DNA of 64,000 bases from Pseudoalteromonas luteoviolacea (GCF_000814765.1 NZ_JWIC01000007.1:1156500-1220499), one strand, 5' to 3'; positions 9,663-20,445 are shown, numbered from the stretch's first letter. Notes: generated from the letters alone by a model not told the origin. A program made the numbers and translations.

Positions 9663-12600
9663 TTATTTCAGGCTCGAAATACTCAATGTGATGGTGATAT
9701 TAACGCCACCCAATTCACTATGAGCAGCGGAAATACTGCCACCATGGCGGGTAACTAAATCTTGGCAAATAGCGAGCCCAAGCCCAGTTCCCCCTTTGTA
9801 GAGAGATTTATTTTTTTCACTTTGATACATTCGTTGAAATATCGTCGTGAGCTCAGAATTTGATACGCTAGGCGCACTGTCTTGAATTGATATTACCAGT
9901 TGCCCAAGTTTTAAATAGGCATTTAACTCGATTGTTGTAGGCGGCGCAGTATAGCGAAGACTATTTGATAGCAAATTAGAGAGCACCTGTGTTAAACGAT
10001 CGATATCGGCATGAATTTTTGTCGTTATTGGTACTTTTATATTGAAATTAAACTGTGTATTGGGTCTCTGTGCTACTCTTGCTTGCGCATCTTGGCACCA
10101 TGCTGTGAGCCAAGGCTTAACCGCCATATCTTTACAGTTAAGAGCTCGCTCTTCAAGTTCAGTCATGGCCAGTTGCTCGATGTCCGTAACGAGCTGATTA
10201 ATATCTCCAATACGTCTGTGCAGTAGCTCGTAGGTTTTTTCACTGTCGTCTAATAAGTTGTATTCCAGACCCTCTATGGACATTTTCAATACACTTAAAG
10301 GAGTGCGGATCTCATGAGACACTTCAGCAAGCAGTTGCTTTTTTCGAGCTAGTAATGCTTCTGAAAACGCTGCACGATCTTCGATTCTTTGTTGCGTCGC
10401 TAAAATCTTAAATCGCCACTTCATAGCCTGATACATAAGCATGAATAAGAGGGTTAACATTAACGCATACGCCCATTTTGTTTGCCACCAAGGGGCTAAC
10501 AATTGGAAGGAGTAGCTAACAGGATCTCCAACCTTTCCTTGTGAACGGGTTCTCACCTGAAACTCATATTCGCCAGGAGACAAGTGATTATAAGTGATTT
10601 CGCTTGATGTGGACGGCTCGCTCCAGATTTCGCTGCTACCGAGAAGGCGAGTTTGGTACAAGGCTCGCTCTGGTGAAGACCAGTCATTGTGCGTGAACTT
10701 AAATAAAATTTGCAACGTGTCTGGGGAAAACTGAGTAGGGCTATTTTTTGAATCGGTCGTGGGGTAATTGTATTTTCCGTCCTTATCTAAGGATACGATT
10801 TCAAGTAATTGTGTGTTGAGACTCGGAGTAATATCTAGGTGCTCAGGTTTGAAGTAAGTGAGACCGCTGCCCGAGCCCCAGTAGAAGGTGTCATCAAGCA
10901 TGGTTGCTGTATTGAGGGTGGCATCAACCGCCAAATAACCATTGTCATACACAAAAGCGTCTAATTTGAGCGGACTGGCTGGATCGAAGAGTGATTGTGT
11001 GAGAAGACGGTTATTACCTCGCTCTGTGCCTATCCACAGATAACCTTGGTGATACTTTAGCCCAAGCACGATGTTACTACTGAGCCCTTCTTGAGTACTG
11101 ATATGGCGTCCAAGCCACTGATTTTTCACTTGTGTTAATGCCAAAACGCCTGTTCTGGTGCCGAGAAATAAAGTATTGTTTTCACTTTGTTCGATGCTGT
11201 ATGCCCAATTACTGGGCAACCCACCTGACTCAGTAAACCGATACACAGTGTCATTGTCCACATAAAATGTACCGTCTCCGTTTGTAACAAACCAAACGCG
11301 CTCAGAGTTATCAATAAAAACATCGATTATATATTTGCGCTTAGACACGTCTAATAGCTGTAATTGATTGCCACAGCTACGATAGAGCCCGTTATGTGTT
11401 GCCATATATAGACAGTTGTCTGGAGCGGGCACGATTTGATGAATAATATCAGCCGAGAGTCCTTGTTCACGCCAAATATGCACACTATTTTGTTTGCCTA
11501 AAACAGTTACCCCTTGGCGACTGCCCAACCAAACTCGACCGTGTTGATCTTGTGCAATACTGTGTATGTAACGATTGTAAATGGGGGCAGCGGGTTCAAG
11601 CCATGTTTTATTATCGAGTATTTGTATGCCGGTACCATATTGACCTAACCACAGCCGATCATGAATGTTGGCTAATGCACTGACACGTTCATTGAGCAAT
11701 CCGCCGCGTCTCGTCAGTAACTTAAAGCCTGTGTCTTTTATTCGATTTACACCACCACCGTATGTGGATACCCAAATATTGCCCTGAGTGTCTTTCATAA
11801 TATTGCGTATGTGTTTGTCACTCAGTCCGTTTTGTTTATTGAAATTTTGCGCATAGTGGTGACTGACCTTAAATACACCTTGGCTGTCGTCACCCAGCCA
11901 GAGCGTATTTTGCTCGGTATCAAAATACATCGTGGTGATATTGGGTGTGTTTATTCCGCTCAAACGTGCCGTAGACAGTGTTGATTTATTAATATGGCAG
12001 ACATTGCCTGAACGCAGCGCAAAATACACATCACTTGGTGTGCTTGTTACTGTATTTATGGCACCTAAACACGCATTGTGGAATTTAAATTCTGCTAATT
12101 TATCTTTGGATAACTGAAATAGGCCGGAGTTTGCGGCAATCCACAGGGTATCTCCGTCAACTTCTAAGTCATTAATTAATTTAAAGGGTGTACGAGGGGA
12201 GATTTGCTCAAGGGTATTACTTTTCAAGCGATATAAGGCGTTATTGCTGGAGAAAAAGAGCGTTTCACCAATCGTTGCGACATGGTCTACTTTGCCAGAA
12301 AAAGGCTTGTCATCAATTTTTAAGGTATGAAACTGTTGCCCATCGAAAGTATTAAGCCCGTTGTCAGTTGCCAGTATTAATTGCTCTGACGCTGAGGTTT
12401 CAATATCCCATACTCTGTTGTTGTTTAAACCATGGCTATCATTGAAACACCTGAAATGATCACCAATATACTGACAGAGCCCTTCACCATTGGTCGCCAA
12501 CCACAACATACCTGCCTTGTCTTGAACAGTTTTATACACCGCGCCAGTCGGTAAACCTTGTCGAGTAGAAAAGTGTCGTATATCTGACAATGAATTCAGT

Positions 12601-12944
12601 TCATATTGAGCGGGTTTGACTTGTGTCCAACGTGGGGCGCTGGTGCTATTGTCGACAGCGTCAAAAGAAGCAATAAATGAAGTTTCAACAAAGTGAGATG
12701 GTTGTCTGGTAAAGAGGCCTATCTCTGTCCACTTGATGGCATCAGGCTTGTCTAAGTCTATTTGATTAGACTTTTTAAGCACTGGGCTACCTTGGGGCAA
12801 GGTGAGTTTTGATGTATCGATCCAGGTAGCCGTTTGGTATTTTTCTGCACTCAATTTGTAAACAGTATTATGCGGTGAAGCATTGTGTGAAGCCACAAAA
12901 CATGCTGTTATCGCGCATAGTAAGCAAATGATGTGTCGATACAA
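9663..12944 (-). CDS. Two-component-propeller sensor histidine kinase
   Basis: A 1093-residue protein. After a signal peptide, the periplasmic part contains many Reg_prop-type repeats (pattern LWLATNGEGL, IWVSTYGGGVNR, VWLGSRQGV, LWIGTERGNNR) forming two beta-propellers, then a Y_Y_Y domain near residues 700-790. One membrane helix follows (about residues 800-825). The cytoplasmic part has a HisKA domain with H-box EVSHEIRTPLSVLK (His877) and a HATPase domain ending with GGTGLGLAICQDL. Unlike the hybrid HTCS proteins of Bacteroidetes, it has no receiver or AraC domain, so a separate response regulator is needed; none is adjacent. Such propeller sensors often detect glycans, but the ligand is unknown here. 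Confidence 0.88.
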   Translation of the reverse strand: MYRHIICLLCAITACFVASHNASPHNTVYKLSAEKYQTATWIDTSKLTLPQGSPVLKKSNQIDLDKPDAIKWTEIGLFTRQPSHFVETSFIASFDAVDNSTSAPRWTQVKPAQYELNSLSDIRHFSTRQGLPTGAVYKTVQDKAGMLWLATNGEGLCQYIGDHFRCFNDSHGLNNNRVWDIETSASEQLILATDNGLNTFDGQQFHTLKIDDKPFSGKVDHVATIGETLFFSSNNALYRLKSNTLEQISPRTPFKLINDLEVDGDTLWIAANSGLFQLSKDKLAEFKFHNACLGAINTVTSTPSDVYFALRSGNVCHINKSTLSTARLSGINTPNITTMYFDTEQNTLWLGDDSQGVFKVSHHYAQNFNKQNGLSDKHIRNIMKDTQGNIWVSTYGGGVNRIKDTGFKLLTRRGGLLNERVSALANIHDRLWLGQYGTGIQILDNKTWLEPAAPIYNRYIHSIAQDQHGRVWLGSRQGVTVLGKQNSVHIWREQGLSADIIHQIVPAPDNCLYMATHNGLYRSCGNQLQLLDVSKRKYIIDVFIDNSERVWFVTNGDGTFYVDNDTVYRFTESGGLPSNWAYSIEQSENNTLFLGTRTGVLALTQVKNQWLGRHISTQEGLSSNIVLGLKYHQGYLWIGTERGNNRLLTQSLFDPASPLKLDAFVYDNGYLAVDATLNTATMLDDTFYWGSGSGLTYFKPEHLDITPSLNTQLLEIVSLDKDGKYNYPTTDSKNSPTQFSPDTLQILFKFTHNDWSSPERALYQTRLLGSSEIWSEPSTSSEITYNHLSPGEYEFQVRTRSQGKVGDPVSYSFQLLAPWWQTKWAYALMLTLLFMLMYQAMKWRFKILATQQRIEDRAAFSEALLARKKQLLAEVSHEIRTPLSVLKMSIEGLEYNLLDDSEKTYELLHRRIGDINQLVTDIEQLAMTELEERALNCKDMAVKPWLTAWCQDAQARVAQRPNTQFNFNIKVPITTKIHADIDRLTQVLSNLLSNSLRYTAPPTTIELNAYLKLGQLVISIQDSAPSVSNSELTTIFQRMYQSEKNKSLYKGGTGLGLAICQDLVTRHGGSISAAHSELGGVNITITLSISSLK

Positions 12945-13492
12945 AAATATACTTCCTAAAGAGAGTTTTTATATAGCCATTAATGAGTGATAAGTTTATT
13001 TTTTTATTATGTATTCTGATACATTTTTAGCCTATTTTTACTGTTAAGGCCAATCTACAATTTGAATTTTAGTATAGCTAATTCAGATACATGGCAATCC
13101 TTTGAAAGCAAGATTATGTTATCACATTCGATGGATAAGGGAATTAGAAAGTATTGATAAAAAGTAAGAGGCAGTTGGTTCACTATGGCGTCGCCGATGC
13201 TTAGAAATTGAATTAATGGGTAGGTCGTTCTATGAGCATGGTAGTACTTTACCCGTAATGGTCGATGTGAACACTGGATCTGATAAGGTTATTGATATTA
13301 ATATATTGATTCTTAAGCTTTCTTTTGTAAGTGGGTGCTAACATCAGCATTGTTCAAAGAGACACATATATTTGATTTGTCAGCAACCACTTGTTTTACT
13401 TAGGCAGAGCCTGTAGGCATGTTTCTCTACTTTGTTAGTTATTTTAAATAACACAACTCAACGAATGAAAACTCAACGCTAGATTAATTGCC
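12945..13492. other. Long intergenic region
   Basis: About 550 bases between two minus-strand genes. A 41-codon plus-strand frame begins at an ATG at 13216 and reads MGRSFYEHGSTL..., without a convincing ribosome site or recognised family. I see no tRNA, repeat or strong terminator. The promoter of the propeller kinase should lie at its left end. Confidence 0.35.
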
Positions 13493-14470
13493 TCACTCTT
13501 CTTTTTGCTGGGATTTTCTCTGGGCTTTGTTTTCATAGAGGGCTTGATCCGCCAGTTCTAACAGCTGCTCAATTGCAGCATTGGCTGTAATCTCACAGAC
13601 GCCAAAGCTCATTCCCAACGCAACACTTTCGACTGATAATTGAGACGGCACCAAGTTTTGAATACGTGCAATAAAGCTTTTTGCTGTCTCGGCATCCATG
13701 CCTGGGATCAGAAGCATAAACTCATCACCGCCGAGTCGAAATAACTTGTCATTTTTACGTGTATATTGGCTAATCAGCTTGACGAAGTTAACGAGCATTT
13801 CATCTCCAATACCATGCCCCAGCTTATCGTTTAATGTTTTAAAGTTATCTAAGTCAATCATGATGATAGAGCATGTTTGTCCATATCTGGTGACACGCTC
13901 TGACTCGAGTTCAATATTTTCTATCAGCGTGCGTCGGTTAAGTGCACCTGTTAGTGGGTCTTGTGTTGCGACGCTTTCTGCGGCATGAATTGCTTCGTTA
14001 TAGGTTCTTACAATCACGGCTGTCAGGAGCAAAACAAGCCCTGACGACATGGCAGATCTCAAGGCAATTTCCATATGCAAACTGATAAAGTTCAGGTAGG
14101 TAATGACAGCCCAGCAGCATGAAGTTGTTAAACAGGCCATTTTGAAAGGGAACACCATAAAAACGCCAACTAAGAAAGCGGGTAACCAAATGACAGCAAT
14201 GATGGGGGACTGGAATGAAAAGTATATGAGTGTACTACCCAATACTGCGCTTAAAACTAGGCACTTTAATACACTAAGCCGCCCTTGTAATAGTCTGACT
14301 GAGGTAAAAAGCAATGCAACAATGACAATAACAACCGCGATGGCTAGCCCATAACTATGATCTATGGCGTAATGAATAGGGTAATACAGCAAAAACGCAG
14401 CCGTTACGATAAGTAGGTAAGCAGCATAAGTTGGATATCGATTAATGAGAATTGGCTGTGCTTTAGTCAA
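13493..14470 (-). CDS. Membrane-bound diguanylate cyclase (GGDEF)
   Basis: A 325-residue protein. Five to six hydrophobic segments fill residues 15-155, followed by a GGDEF domain: DPLTGALNRR at 171-180 and the intact active-site GGDEF at 247-251. RKND at 238-241 lies five residues before it, which is the RxxD inhibitory site. It should make cyclic di-GMP from two GTP and be product-inhibited. The membrane part is not a named sensor domain I recognise. The start is unclear: the only standard in-frame candidate is a TTG at 14470 without a ribosome site, while a GAAGG-like site lies about 30 bases further upstream with no canonical start after it. Confidence 0.85.
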   Translation of the reverse strand: MTKAQPILINRYPTYAAYLLIVTAAFLLYYPIHYAIDHSYGLAIAVVIVIVALLFTSVRLLQGRLSVLKCLVLSAVLGSTLIYFSFQSPIIAVIWLPAFLVGVFMVFPFKMACLTTSCCWAVITYLNFISLHMEIALRSAMSSGLVLLLTAVIVRTYNEAIHAAESVATQDPLTGALNRRTLIENIELESERVTRYGQTCSIIMIDLDNFKTLNDKLGHGIGDEMLVNFVKLISQYTRKNDKLFRLGGDEFMLLIPGMDAETAKSFIARIQNLVPSQLSVESVALGMSFGVCEITANAAIEQLLELADQALYENKAQRKSQQKEE

Positions 14471-14589
14471 GGCGCCAAAGCGTTCTTTTAACTTAAGGAT
14501 AGGAATACCTTCAAAAAAATAAAATATCTACAGGTATAAGTGTAAATCACAATTTTAAATCATCAACAGTGTCCCTTTTTTGAAGGCAG

Positions 14590-14694
14590 TCATACGATGA
14601 TTTGTTTGTACTGCTCTGCTGCTTGCGCATCAAAGCTAGGTGCTGCCATGAATGACATCAGAAGTGCTGCACTTACAGTTACTAGCGTTTTCAT
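14590..14694 (-). CDS. 34-residue putative secreted peptide
   Basis: A short frame beginning MKTLVTVSAALLMSF and ending AEQYKQIIV. The first 25 or so residues look like a signal peptide with an AQAA-type cleavage region, leaving a mature part of only about 9-10 residues. AAGGAAT sits seven bases upstream of the ATG, which favours this start over a longer frame. Either it is a genuine tiny exported peptide or the 5' remnant of a longer periplasmic protein gene truncated after codon 34. No family recognised. Confidence 0.45.
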   Translation of the reverse strand: MKTLVTVSAALLMSFMAAPSFDAQAAEQYKQIIV

Positions 14695-14819
14695 TTTTAA
14701 TTCCTTTTGATTGTTTGATAATTGTCCAGTCAAAATTTGCCACCAAAGGATAGCGTTATCAATTTTGTATGTGGAGTTAGTATGACATGTAGGGATCAAG
14801 CGCTGTACTTTAGCTTCAC

Positions 14820-14834
14820 AAAGCGCAGCGCTTT
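14820..14834. terminator. Short hairpin downstream of the lipoprotein gene
   Basis: AAAGCG/CGCTTT stem with a three-base loop, about 115 bases after the stop of the minus-strand lipoprotein gene. Short T run; weak candidate. Confidence 0.3.
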
Positions 14835-14950
14835 TCAGTTATCATCGATAAAGTCAGAGGCTTAAGTTTACCAAGGCTAAGCATCTGCTTTATCCGGTAA
14901 AAGTTAGCTCAGCCGTCTAAGGTAAGACTGCGAGTTATGTGTGGTTTCAG

Positions 14951-15586
14951 CTACAGAGACTCCGCGGATTTGACCACTTTTTGCGGCGCTTCTCGCCATG
15001 AAAATCGGCCATCATAAGATTGGCAAACTAATGTGGTATTTCCAGCATCCGCTAAGTATATCTGATTTGTTTTTGATGCTGGGTAACTAAAGTAATCACT
15101 GCATTTAGCACTTTGCCCGGGGCCAACGACGACTTGCGTACCGACTTTAACTTTACAACTGACGAGCATATCTAAAGGGGAGTAACTCGGGCAGATCACA
15201 TTGTCTCGTCGATATTGAGAGATAGAGCCTCGAGGTTTGTCGAAGGTCCACCACTTTCCAAGTTTAGAACCACTGTACTCACTGTTCCATGCACGCCAGA
15301 TGGTGATCTCTTTTGTCGTAACAAACACCTGCCCTTTACATAAGCCACCTTGTTGCTGCGGCATAACCACGCCAGGTGGGAGCTTTTCATTTGGTAGGAG
15401 CTTAAGCCCGGTATGCTGCTCTATTGTACCAATGCAGTCATTCTTTGCCGTTTCCAGTGCGTTTGACTCGCTCGTTAAACTGGTTGTAGTACAACCAAAT
15501 AGCAATAAAAAGCTGGTAGATATCGCGAGTGGCTTTAATCTACTAGTGATTGTTCTGTAGTGAGGTTGTTGATTTGGCAAAGACAT
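14951..15586 (-). CDS. Putative lipoprotein of unknown function
   Basis: A 211-residue protein. The N terminus carries a hydrophobic stretch ending in LLLFGC (Cys about residue 32), a lipobox, followed by a Thr/Ser-rich linker. The rest is about 180 residues with several cysteines (in CKGQ, CPSYS, SCKVK, KCSDY and CQSYD) that could form disulfides in the periplasm. I do not recognise a family. It is flanked by unrelated genes and appears monocistronic. Confidence 0.6.
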   Translation of the reverse strand: MSLPNQQPHYRTITSRLKPLAISTSFLLLFGCTTTSLTSESNALETAKNDCIGTIEQHTGLKLLPNEKLPPGVVMPQQQGGLCKGQVFVTTKEITIWRAWNSEYSGSKLGKWWTFDKPRGSISQYRRDNVICPSYSPLDMLVSCKVKVGTQVVVGPGQSAKCSDYFSYPASKTNQIYLADAGNTTLVCQSYDGRFSWREAPQKVVKSAESL

Positions 15587-15688
15587 TTCATTGGCTCCCT
15601 GTGCTTTTCATACCGACAGTTTAATGTGCATTGATAAAAATGTATCTTTCACTACATTACACGAGCATTTATTTGATCAAACAGGGTA

Positions 15689-16114
15689 CTAACGTTTGCT
15701 AAATACACTCTGCTGTTTTGCTTGGGTAAAGCCAAGTCGGTTGTAAAATTCATGGGTTTCCACACGTTTGCAGTTGCACCTAACTCTAAGCTCCACATTT
15801 AGCGTTTGAGCATACTGATAAGCTTGTTCAACAAGTCGTCTGCCAACACCTTGCTTTCTGACTTTTGGGTCAACGACTAAACCGCCTATTTCATAAAACA
15901 TAGCAGAGGCTAGTCGGTGCGCTTTAAACCCGTGAAGCCACCCAGCAATGTGTCCATTTACCTCACATACCCAAACATCATCATTGGTTGATTCAAGTAA
16001 ATAGGCCAGCCGTTGCTGAGCTTCGTCATAGGTCGTGTTTGAGTAGCCTAAAAAGCTCGATAGTGTATGAATTTTATCGGCGTCAGTGATGGTTGCTTGG
16101 CGCACATGTGCCAT
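15689..16114 (-). CDS. GNAT family N-acetyltransferase
   Basis: A 141-residue protein with the standard GNAT order. It begins with the MAHVRQATITDADKI beta strand and helix, continues to VWVCEVNGHIAGW and the acetyl-CoA loop VDPKVRKQGVGRRLVE (pattern R/Q-x-x-G-x-G/A), and ends with ETHEFYNRLGF. The length is normal for a single-domain enzyme that transfers acetyl from acetyl-CoA to an amine; the acceptor is unknown. It is in the cytoplasm and transcribed away from the RecQ-type helicase gene. Confidence 0.85.
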   Translation of the reverse strand: MAHVRQATITDADKIHTLSSFLGYSNTTYDEAQQRLAYLLESTNDDVWVCEVNGHIAGWLHGFKAHRLASAMFYEIGGLVVDPKVRKQGVGRRLVEQAYQYAQTLNVELRVRCNCKRVETHEFYNRLGFTQAKQQSVFSKR

Positions 16115-16402
16115 TAAATACTCCTTATAAAAACATGGGCTTTAATAATACGTGTTTGGATGTTTTGCGCACAAAATAATAGGCGATTGGAACAGTACTG
16201 TTCAAATAGAAAGCGATAGATAGCACTCATTGTTTGCACGTAGTGCAAAATAAATGAAATTCGTCATATGTGAAGCAAAGGTGCCCTAATAGCTGGTATC
16301 ATAAAATACATAATTTTTATGGGCGTGAATTAGCATTTGACCTGCTGTTTGGCTAAATAAGATGGCCAACGCTTATGCTCACACATCACAACGAGACACT
16401 TT

Positions 16403-18342
16403 ATGCATCAAGCAGATATACACCAGACGCTAGACCAATATTTTGGATTTAGCGCTTTTAGGGCTGGGCAAGCACAAACCATTGAGCAATTAATTGGTGG
16501 CCAGTCTAGCTTGGCGATATTTCCAACGGGCTCGGGAAAATCCTTGTGCTATCAGCTAACTGCTTTGCATTTGCCCAATCTCACGTTAGTGGTTTCTCCA
16601 CTGCTTGCTTTGATGCAAGATCAAATCGAGTTTTTAAATAAAAAGGGGATACCAGCTGCAAGTTTAGATTCGACGCAAACCTATGAGCAATCACAAAGTG
16701 TGATGCAAGGTGTGAGAGATGGTCACATCAAAATTTTGATGGTGTCTGTTGAGCGTTTTAAAAATGAGCGCTTTCGTGGCTTTATCAAGCAAGTGCCCAT
16801 TTCTATGCTGGTGGTCGATGAGGCGCACTGTATTTCAGAGTGGGGTCATAACTTTAGACCGGATTATTTGAAGTTACCGCAAATTCGCAATGAGCTGAAT
16901 ATTCCTTTGGTCCTGCTATTAACAGCAACCGCAACAAAAAAGTAAAACGAGATATGGCGCATCGATTCGCCATAGATGAGCAGCATATTGTACAAACTGG
17001 GTTTTATCGCGCCAATTTAGATTTGAGTATTCAGGGCTGCACCGAGAGTGAGAAGCTGCCGACGATTTTATCGTTTTTAAGCCAGACACAGGACAGCGGC
17101 ATTATTTATGTCACGTTGCAGCAAACGGCAGAAGATGTTGCAAAACAGCTGCAAGCGGCAGGGCAAGACGCGGTTGCCTACCATGCAGGATTAAAAGATG
17201 ACGTAAGGCAGCAGATCCAACAGCAATTTATGCACAATGAAAAACGTATCATCGTGGCCACCATCGCATTTGGTATGGGGATTGACAAGTCAGACATTCG
17301 CTTTGTTATTCATTATGACTTACCAAAGTCTATTGAAAACTACAGCCAAGAAATTGGCCGTGCTGGGCGAGACGGGCAGCCGTCAAAATGTATTACGCTG
17401 GCAAATTTAGACGGGGTGTCAACCCTTGAGAATTTTGTGTATGCAGACACGCCAGAGCTTGGCAATATTGAATCATTGCTTGATGAAATTCGCTCGTCAA
17501 TGTCGCAAGGGCTTTGGGAAATGCAAGAGCTGAGTGTATCTAAGGCGACAAACATTCGTCTGCTTGCACTAAAAACGGCACTTGTACAACTGGAACTGTT
17601 TGGTGTGCTGGAAGCCAAATACGCATTCTATGCTGATTTTCGTTTTAAATGGCTGCACCCAGAAAACAAAGTGCTGAGCTCCTTCGACGCAAATCGCCAA
17701 GCGTTTATTCAGCAGCTCGTGTCAAACACCGACTTTAAAAAAGTGTGGGGAACGGTTGATATGGCCGCTTTGGTCAATCAAGGTCTAGAACGGGGCCGCG
17801 TGGTAGCAGCATTGGATTATCTACATGAGCAAGGCATGATCTTGCTTGAATCTAAGCGCATGATGCAAGTCTACCAAGTAGATGAGACGGCTTTGAACGC
17901 CCCTGAGCTCGCTAACAAGTTAAGTGATTATTTTTCTGATAAGGAGCTTGGGGAAGTAAAGCGCATAGCCGCCATGCTGCGCTTTTTTGAGTTACAAAAC
18001 TGCTTGTCTAATAACCTCGCCAGATACTTTGACGATCAGCAAGTGCCGCAAAGCTGTGGGCATTGTAGTGTTTGTCGTGGAAGCTCTGCGCAACTGCAAT
18101 TTAGTCAAGAGCCGCTTTTTCCAGATGATCAGCAATTAAGAGATGACATCAACGGGTTAAAAAACTACCTCAACCAAGCAGGCATTGAAGCGACAGCCGC
18201 AGTACTGGTGCGCTTTTTAACAGGCATGACAACACCGATGTCGACGGCCAATAAGTTTAGGCAGAGAGCTGGTTTTGGTAGTTGTAGTGCTTTGAGATAT
18301 AAACAGGTTGAGAGTAAGCTTTCTCAGCTTGGGTTGGTTTAA
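16403..18342 (+). CDS. RecQ-type ATP-dependent DNA helicase, interrupted by one frameshift
   Basis: Two frames together give about 646 residues of a RecQ-family 3'-5' DNA helicase. The first part has the Walker A FPTGSGKSLCYQ, motif Ia, and VVDEAHCISEWGHNFRPDY (DEAH box). The second has AFGMGIDKSDIRFVIHYD, QEIGRAGRDGQ and the zinc-binding CGHCSVC. No HRDC domain is evident at the C terminus. The frames are separated at a run of six A residues (16936-16941); a seventh A would restore ATATKKVKRDM with no other change. That makes a sequencing error, a recent mutation or polymerase slippage all possible. Apart from this break, all helicase motifs are present. Confidence 0.85.
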
Positions 18343-18368
18343 TCTGGTTGCAATCGCCTAGCAAGAAA

Positions 18369-18391
18369 AAAGAGGCCTACAAGGCCTCTTT
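18369..18391. terminator. Bidirectional terminator between recQ-like and TonB receptor genes
   Basis: Ten-base stem AAAGAGGCCT/AGGCCTCTTT with a three-base loop, A-rich on one side and T-rich on the other. It lies between convergent genes and should end transcription both ways. Confidence 0.85.
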
Positions 18392-18412
18392 GTTCAGCTG
18401 ACTAGAATTTTA

Positions 18413-20428
18413 TTATAGTTGCCATGTGATGGTGGCACGAATATCACGGCCAGGCTCTGCAACACCCGTGTCAATTGGGCCGATGGCTGCGTAAGTTGCG
18501 TGGTCGTAGTAGAACTTATCAAAGACGTTCTTAATGGCGATATCTAGCTTCACATTTTCGTCGTTCGTGATGTACCAAGTCGCTTTTAAATCATGGACAC
18601 CGTAACCTACTTTTTCAGGCAGCTCTGTGTTATCCCAAACATAGGTCCCTGAATCATCCAGTCGCTTCACTAAGCGTGCTTGCCAAGCCAGCTCTATCGA
18701 GTCTGTGAGTGAGTAGTCTGCACCAAGTGTCAGAGTGTCACCGACAGAGGTACCGATTGACCAATCTTGATCCGAAATCGCGGAGCCCGCCAGTGCTGGG
18801 TTAACGTGCGTTTTCCATTCAGGGCGGCTGCTGTTGAACGCCAAAGACACAGACACACGGTCGAAGCTGTAACGCGCATTGATGTTTAAGCCTCTGTTTT
18901 CTAAATCGCCGACATTGCTTAGGAAGTTTGCAGGTTGGCTTTCGATGTTTTTCGCAGTAGACACGGCATCATCAATGGTCGACATATACACATCAGCTTG
19001 GACAACGAGGTTATCACCAAGATATTTGAAGCCCACTTCGATGTTTTCAGCCACTTCTTTACGTAGGTTTTCATCGTTGTCATAGTAGCCAAGTACAAAT
19101 AACTCTTTTACTTTTTGACCACGAACAGCTTTAGCATACCCTGTGTTGACTGATAACTCAGGCGTTAGCTCATAAGTTAGATTCAGGTTAGGACTAAAGC
19201 CACTTGAGTCAAAGTCAAACCCGTTATCGTCTGTTAGCTCATATTTGTCGTATCTGACACCGGTGCTGATCTGGAATTGATCCGTCACTTGGAAATAATC
19301 TTGGATATATAAACCCAGTACTTTGCCTTCTTCTACCCCTGATAGCTCGTAATTAGAACCGATATCTTCCAAAATCGCCTCATCACTTCGGTAGTCGAAG
19401 CCTGCAACAATTTTGTGCGTTTCAAATAGCGCCGTATTTTTTAGATCAAACCCTTGTGAGTCATACTCTGCAAAATAGGTGTTTTGGACAACAACACCGG
19501 CTCTATTTTCACCTTCAGGATGAGCATGCGTGATAGAGTTCTTCGTTTGATATGCAGAGAAAGCAACATCAATAAGGTCATCTTGTGGCGCATAGAAGTA
19601 GTTTAATGTACTTGTAGTGCGCTCACTTTCTTGCGGCAGGGCAAAGTTCTTACGACTTGGGTGCCAGTGTGCGCGAAGTAAACGCGTGCCGTCATCATGG
19701 CGCACGTCATGGCTTAAGCTAAACGATTGAGTGCTGGTTAAGTCACCACTGATTTTTGCAAACCCGACTTCTTGCTCTGATTGTGAGTAAGGGATCTCGT
19801 CGCCATTACCATCTTCCATGTTTTCAGTGTCGCGTTTGATCAGTGACACAAGTGCATCTATATCTTCAGTTACACGGCCATATAGTGTTGAGCTTGCTTT
19901 AAAGCCTTCGCTATTGCCGTAATAGCCTAACTTGAATAACGCGCCAAATTGCTCGTCTGGGGCAAGTAAGTCCGAAGCACTTTTGGTTTTAAATCTCAGT
20001 GCACCACCAAGTGCACCTGACCCCGAAGTTGCATCACCCGCACCAGCGACAACATCAACTTGCTTCAAAAGCTCAGGCTCAATAGATAAACGACCTTGGT
20101 GGTGGAATAAGTAGCCTGCTTGTAATGCGCCATCAATACTGACATTCAGCATGGTGTCTTCAAGACCACGCACGTAAATTTTCTGTGCGACTGGGTTTGA
20201 GCCACCCACAGACACTTGTGGTAAAGATCTAAAAATGTCAGATAAGTCGTTGGCTTGTAACTGGGTTAGATCAGTTTGGTCAATGATCATATCGGCGTCA
20301 GAGACTTTTCCATGAACTTCGATGATTTCAATCTTTTGCTGTTGATTGTCTGCCAAAGTAGCGGGAGACGCGAAAGTTGCTGCAGCGACAGCAAGGGCGA
20401 TAGATGTGCGAGAAAAACCAAACTGCAT
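18413..20428 (-). CDS. TonB-dependent outer-membrane receptor
   Basis: A 671-residue protein. After a signal peptide (about residues 1-26) comes a plug domain (QANDLSDIFRSLPQVSVGG, KIYVRGLEDTMLNVSIDGA, VVAGAGDATSGSGALGGAL), then a 22-strand barrel ending in an aromatic-terminated strand (ATITWQL). A TonB-box-like IEIIEVHG lies near residues 33-40. Its substrate is likely a ferric siderophore or heme, inferred from the upstream Fur-like site and neighbouring two-component genes. The usual FRAP/NPDL heme signature is not obvious, which makes heme less certain. AAGGAA precedes the ATG. Confidence 0.88.
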   Translation of the reverse strand: MQFGFSRTSIALAVAAATFASPATLADNQQQKIEIIEVHGKVSDADMIIDQTDLTQLQANDLSDIFRSLPQVSVGGSNPVAQKIYVRGLEDTMLNVSIDGALQAGYLFHHQGRLSIEPELLKQVDVVAGAGDATSGSGALGGALRFKTKSASDLLAPDEQFGALFKLGYYGNSEGFKASSTLYGRVTEDIDALVSLIKRDTENMEDGNGDEIPYSQSEQEVGFAKISGDLTSTQSFSLSHDVRHDDGTRLLRAHWHPSRKNFALPQESERTTSTLNYFYAPQDDLIDVAFSAYQTKNSITHAHPEGENRAGVVVQNTYFAEYDSQGFDLKNTALFETHKIVAGFDYRSDEAILEDIGSNYELSGVEEGKVLGLYIQDYFQVTDQFQISTGVRYDKYELTDDNGFDFDSSGFSPNLNLTYELTPELSVNTGYAKAVRGQKVKELFVLGYYDNDENLRKEVAENIEVGFKYLGDNLVVQADVYMSTIDDAVSTAKNIESQPANFLSNVGDLENRGLNINARYSFDRVSVSLAFNSSRPEWKTHVNPALAGSAISDQDWSIGTSVGDTLTLGADYSLTDSIELAWQARLVKRLDDSGTYVWDNTELPEKVGYGVHDLKATWYITNDENVKLDIAIKNVFDKFYYDHATYAAIGPIDTGVAEPGRDIRATITWQL

Positions 20429-20445
20429 TGGTGTGTTCCTTTATC

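Noticed and set aside
13216..13341. Plus-strand 41-codon frame MGRSFYEHGSTL...
   Set aside because: The composition looks protein-like, but there is no ribosome site, no recognised family and no partner; it could be a gene remnant.
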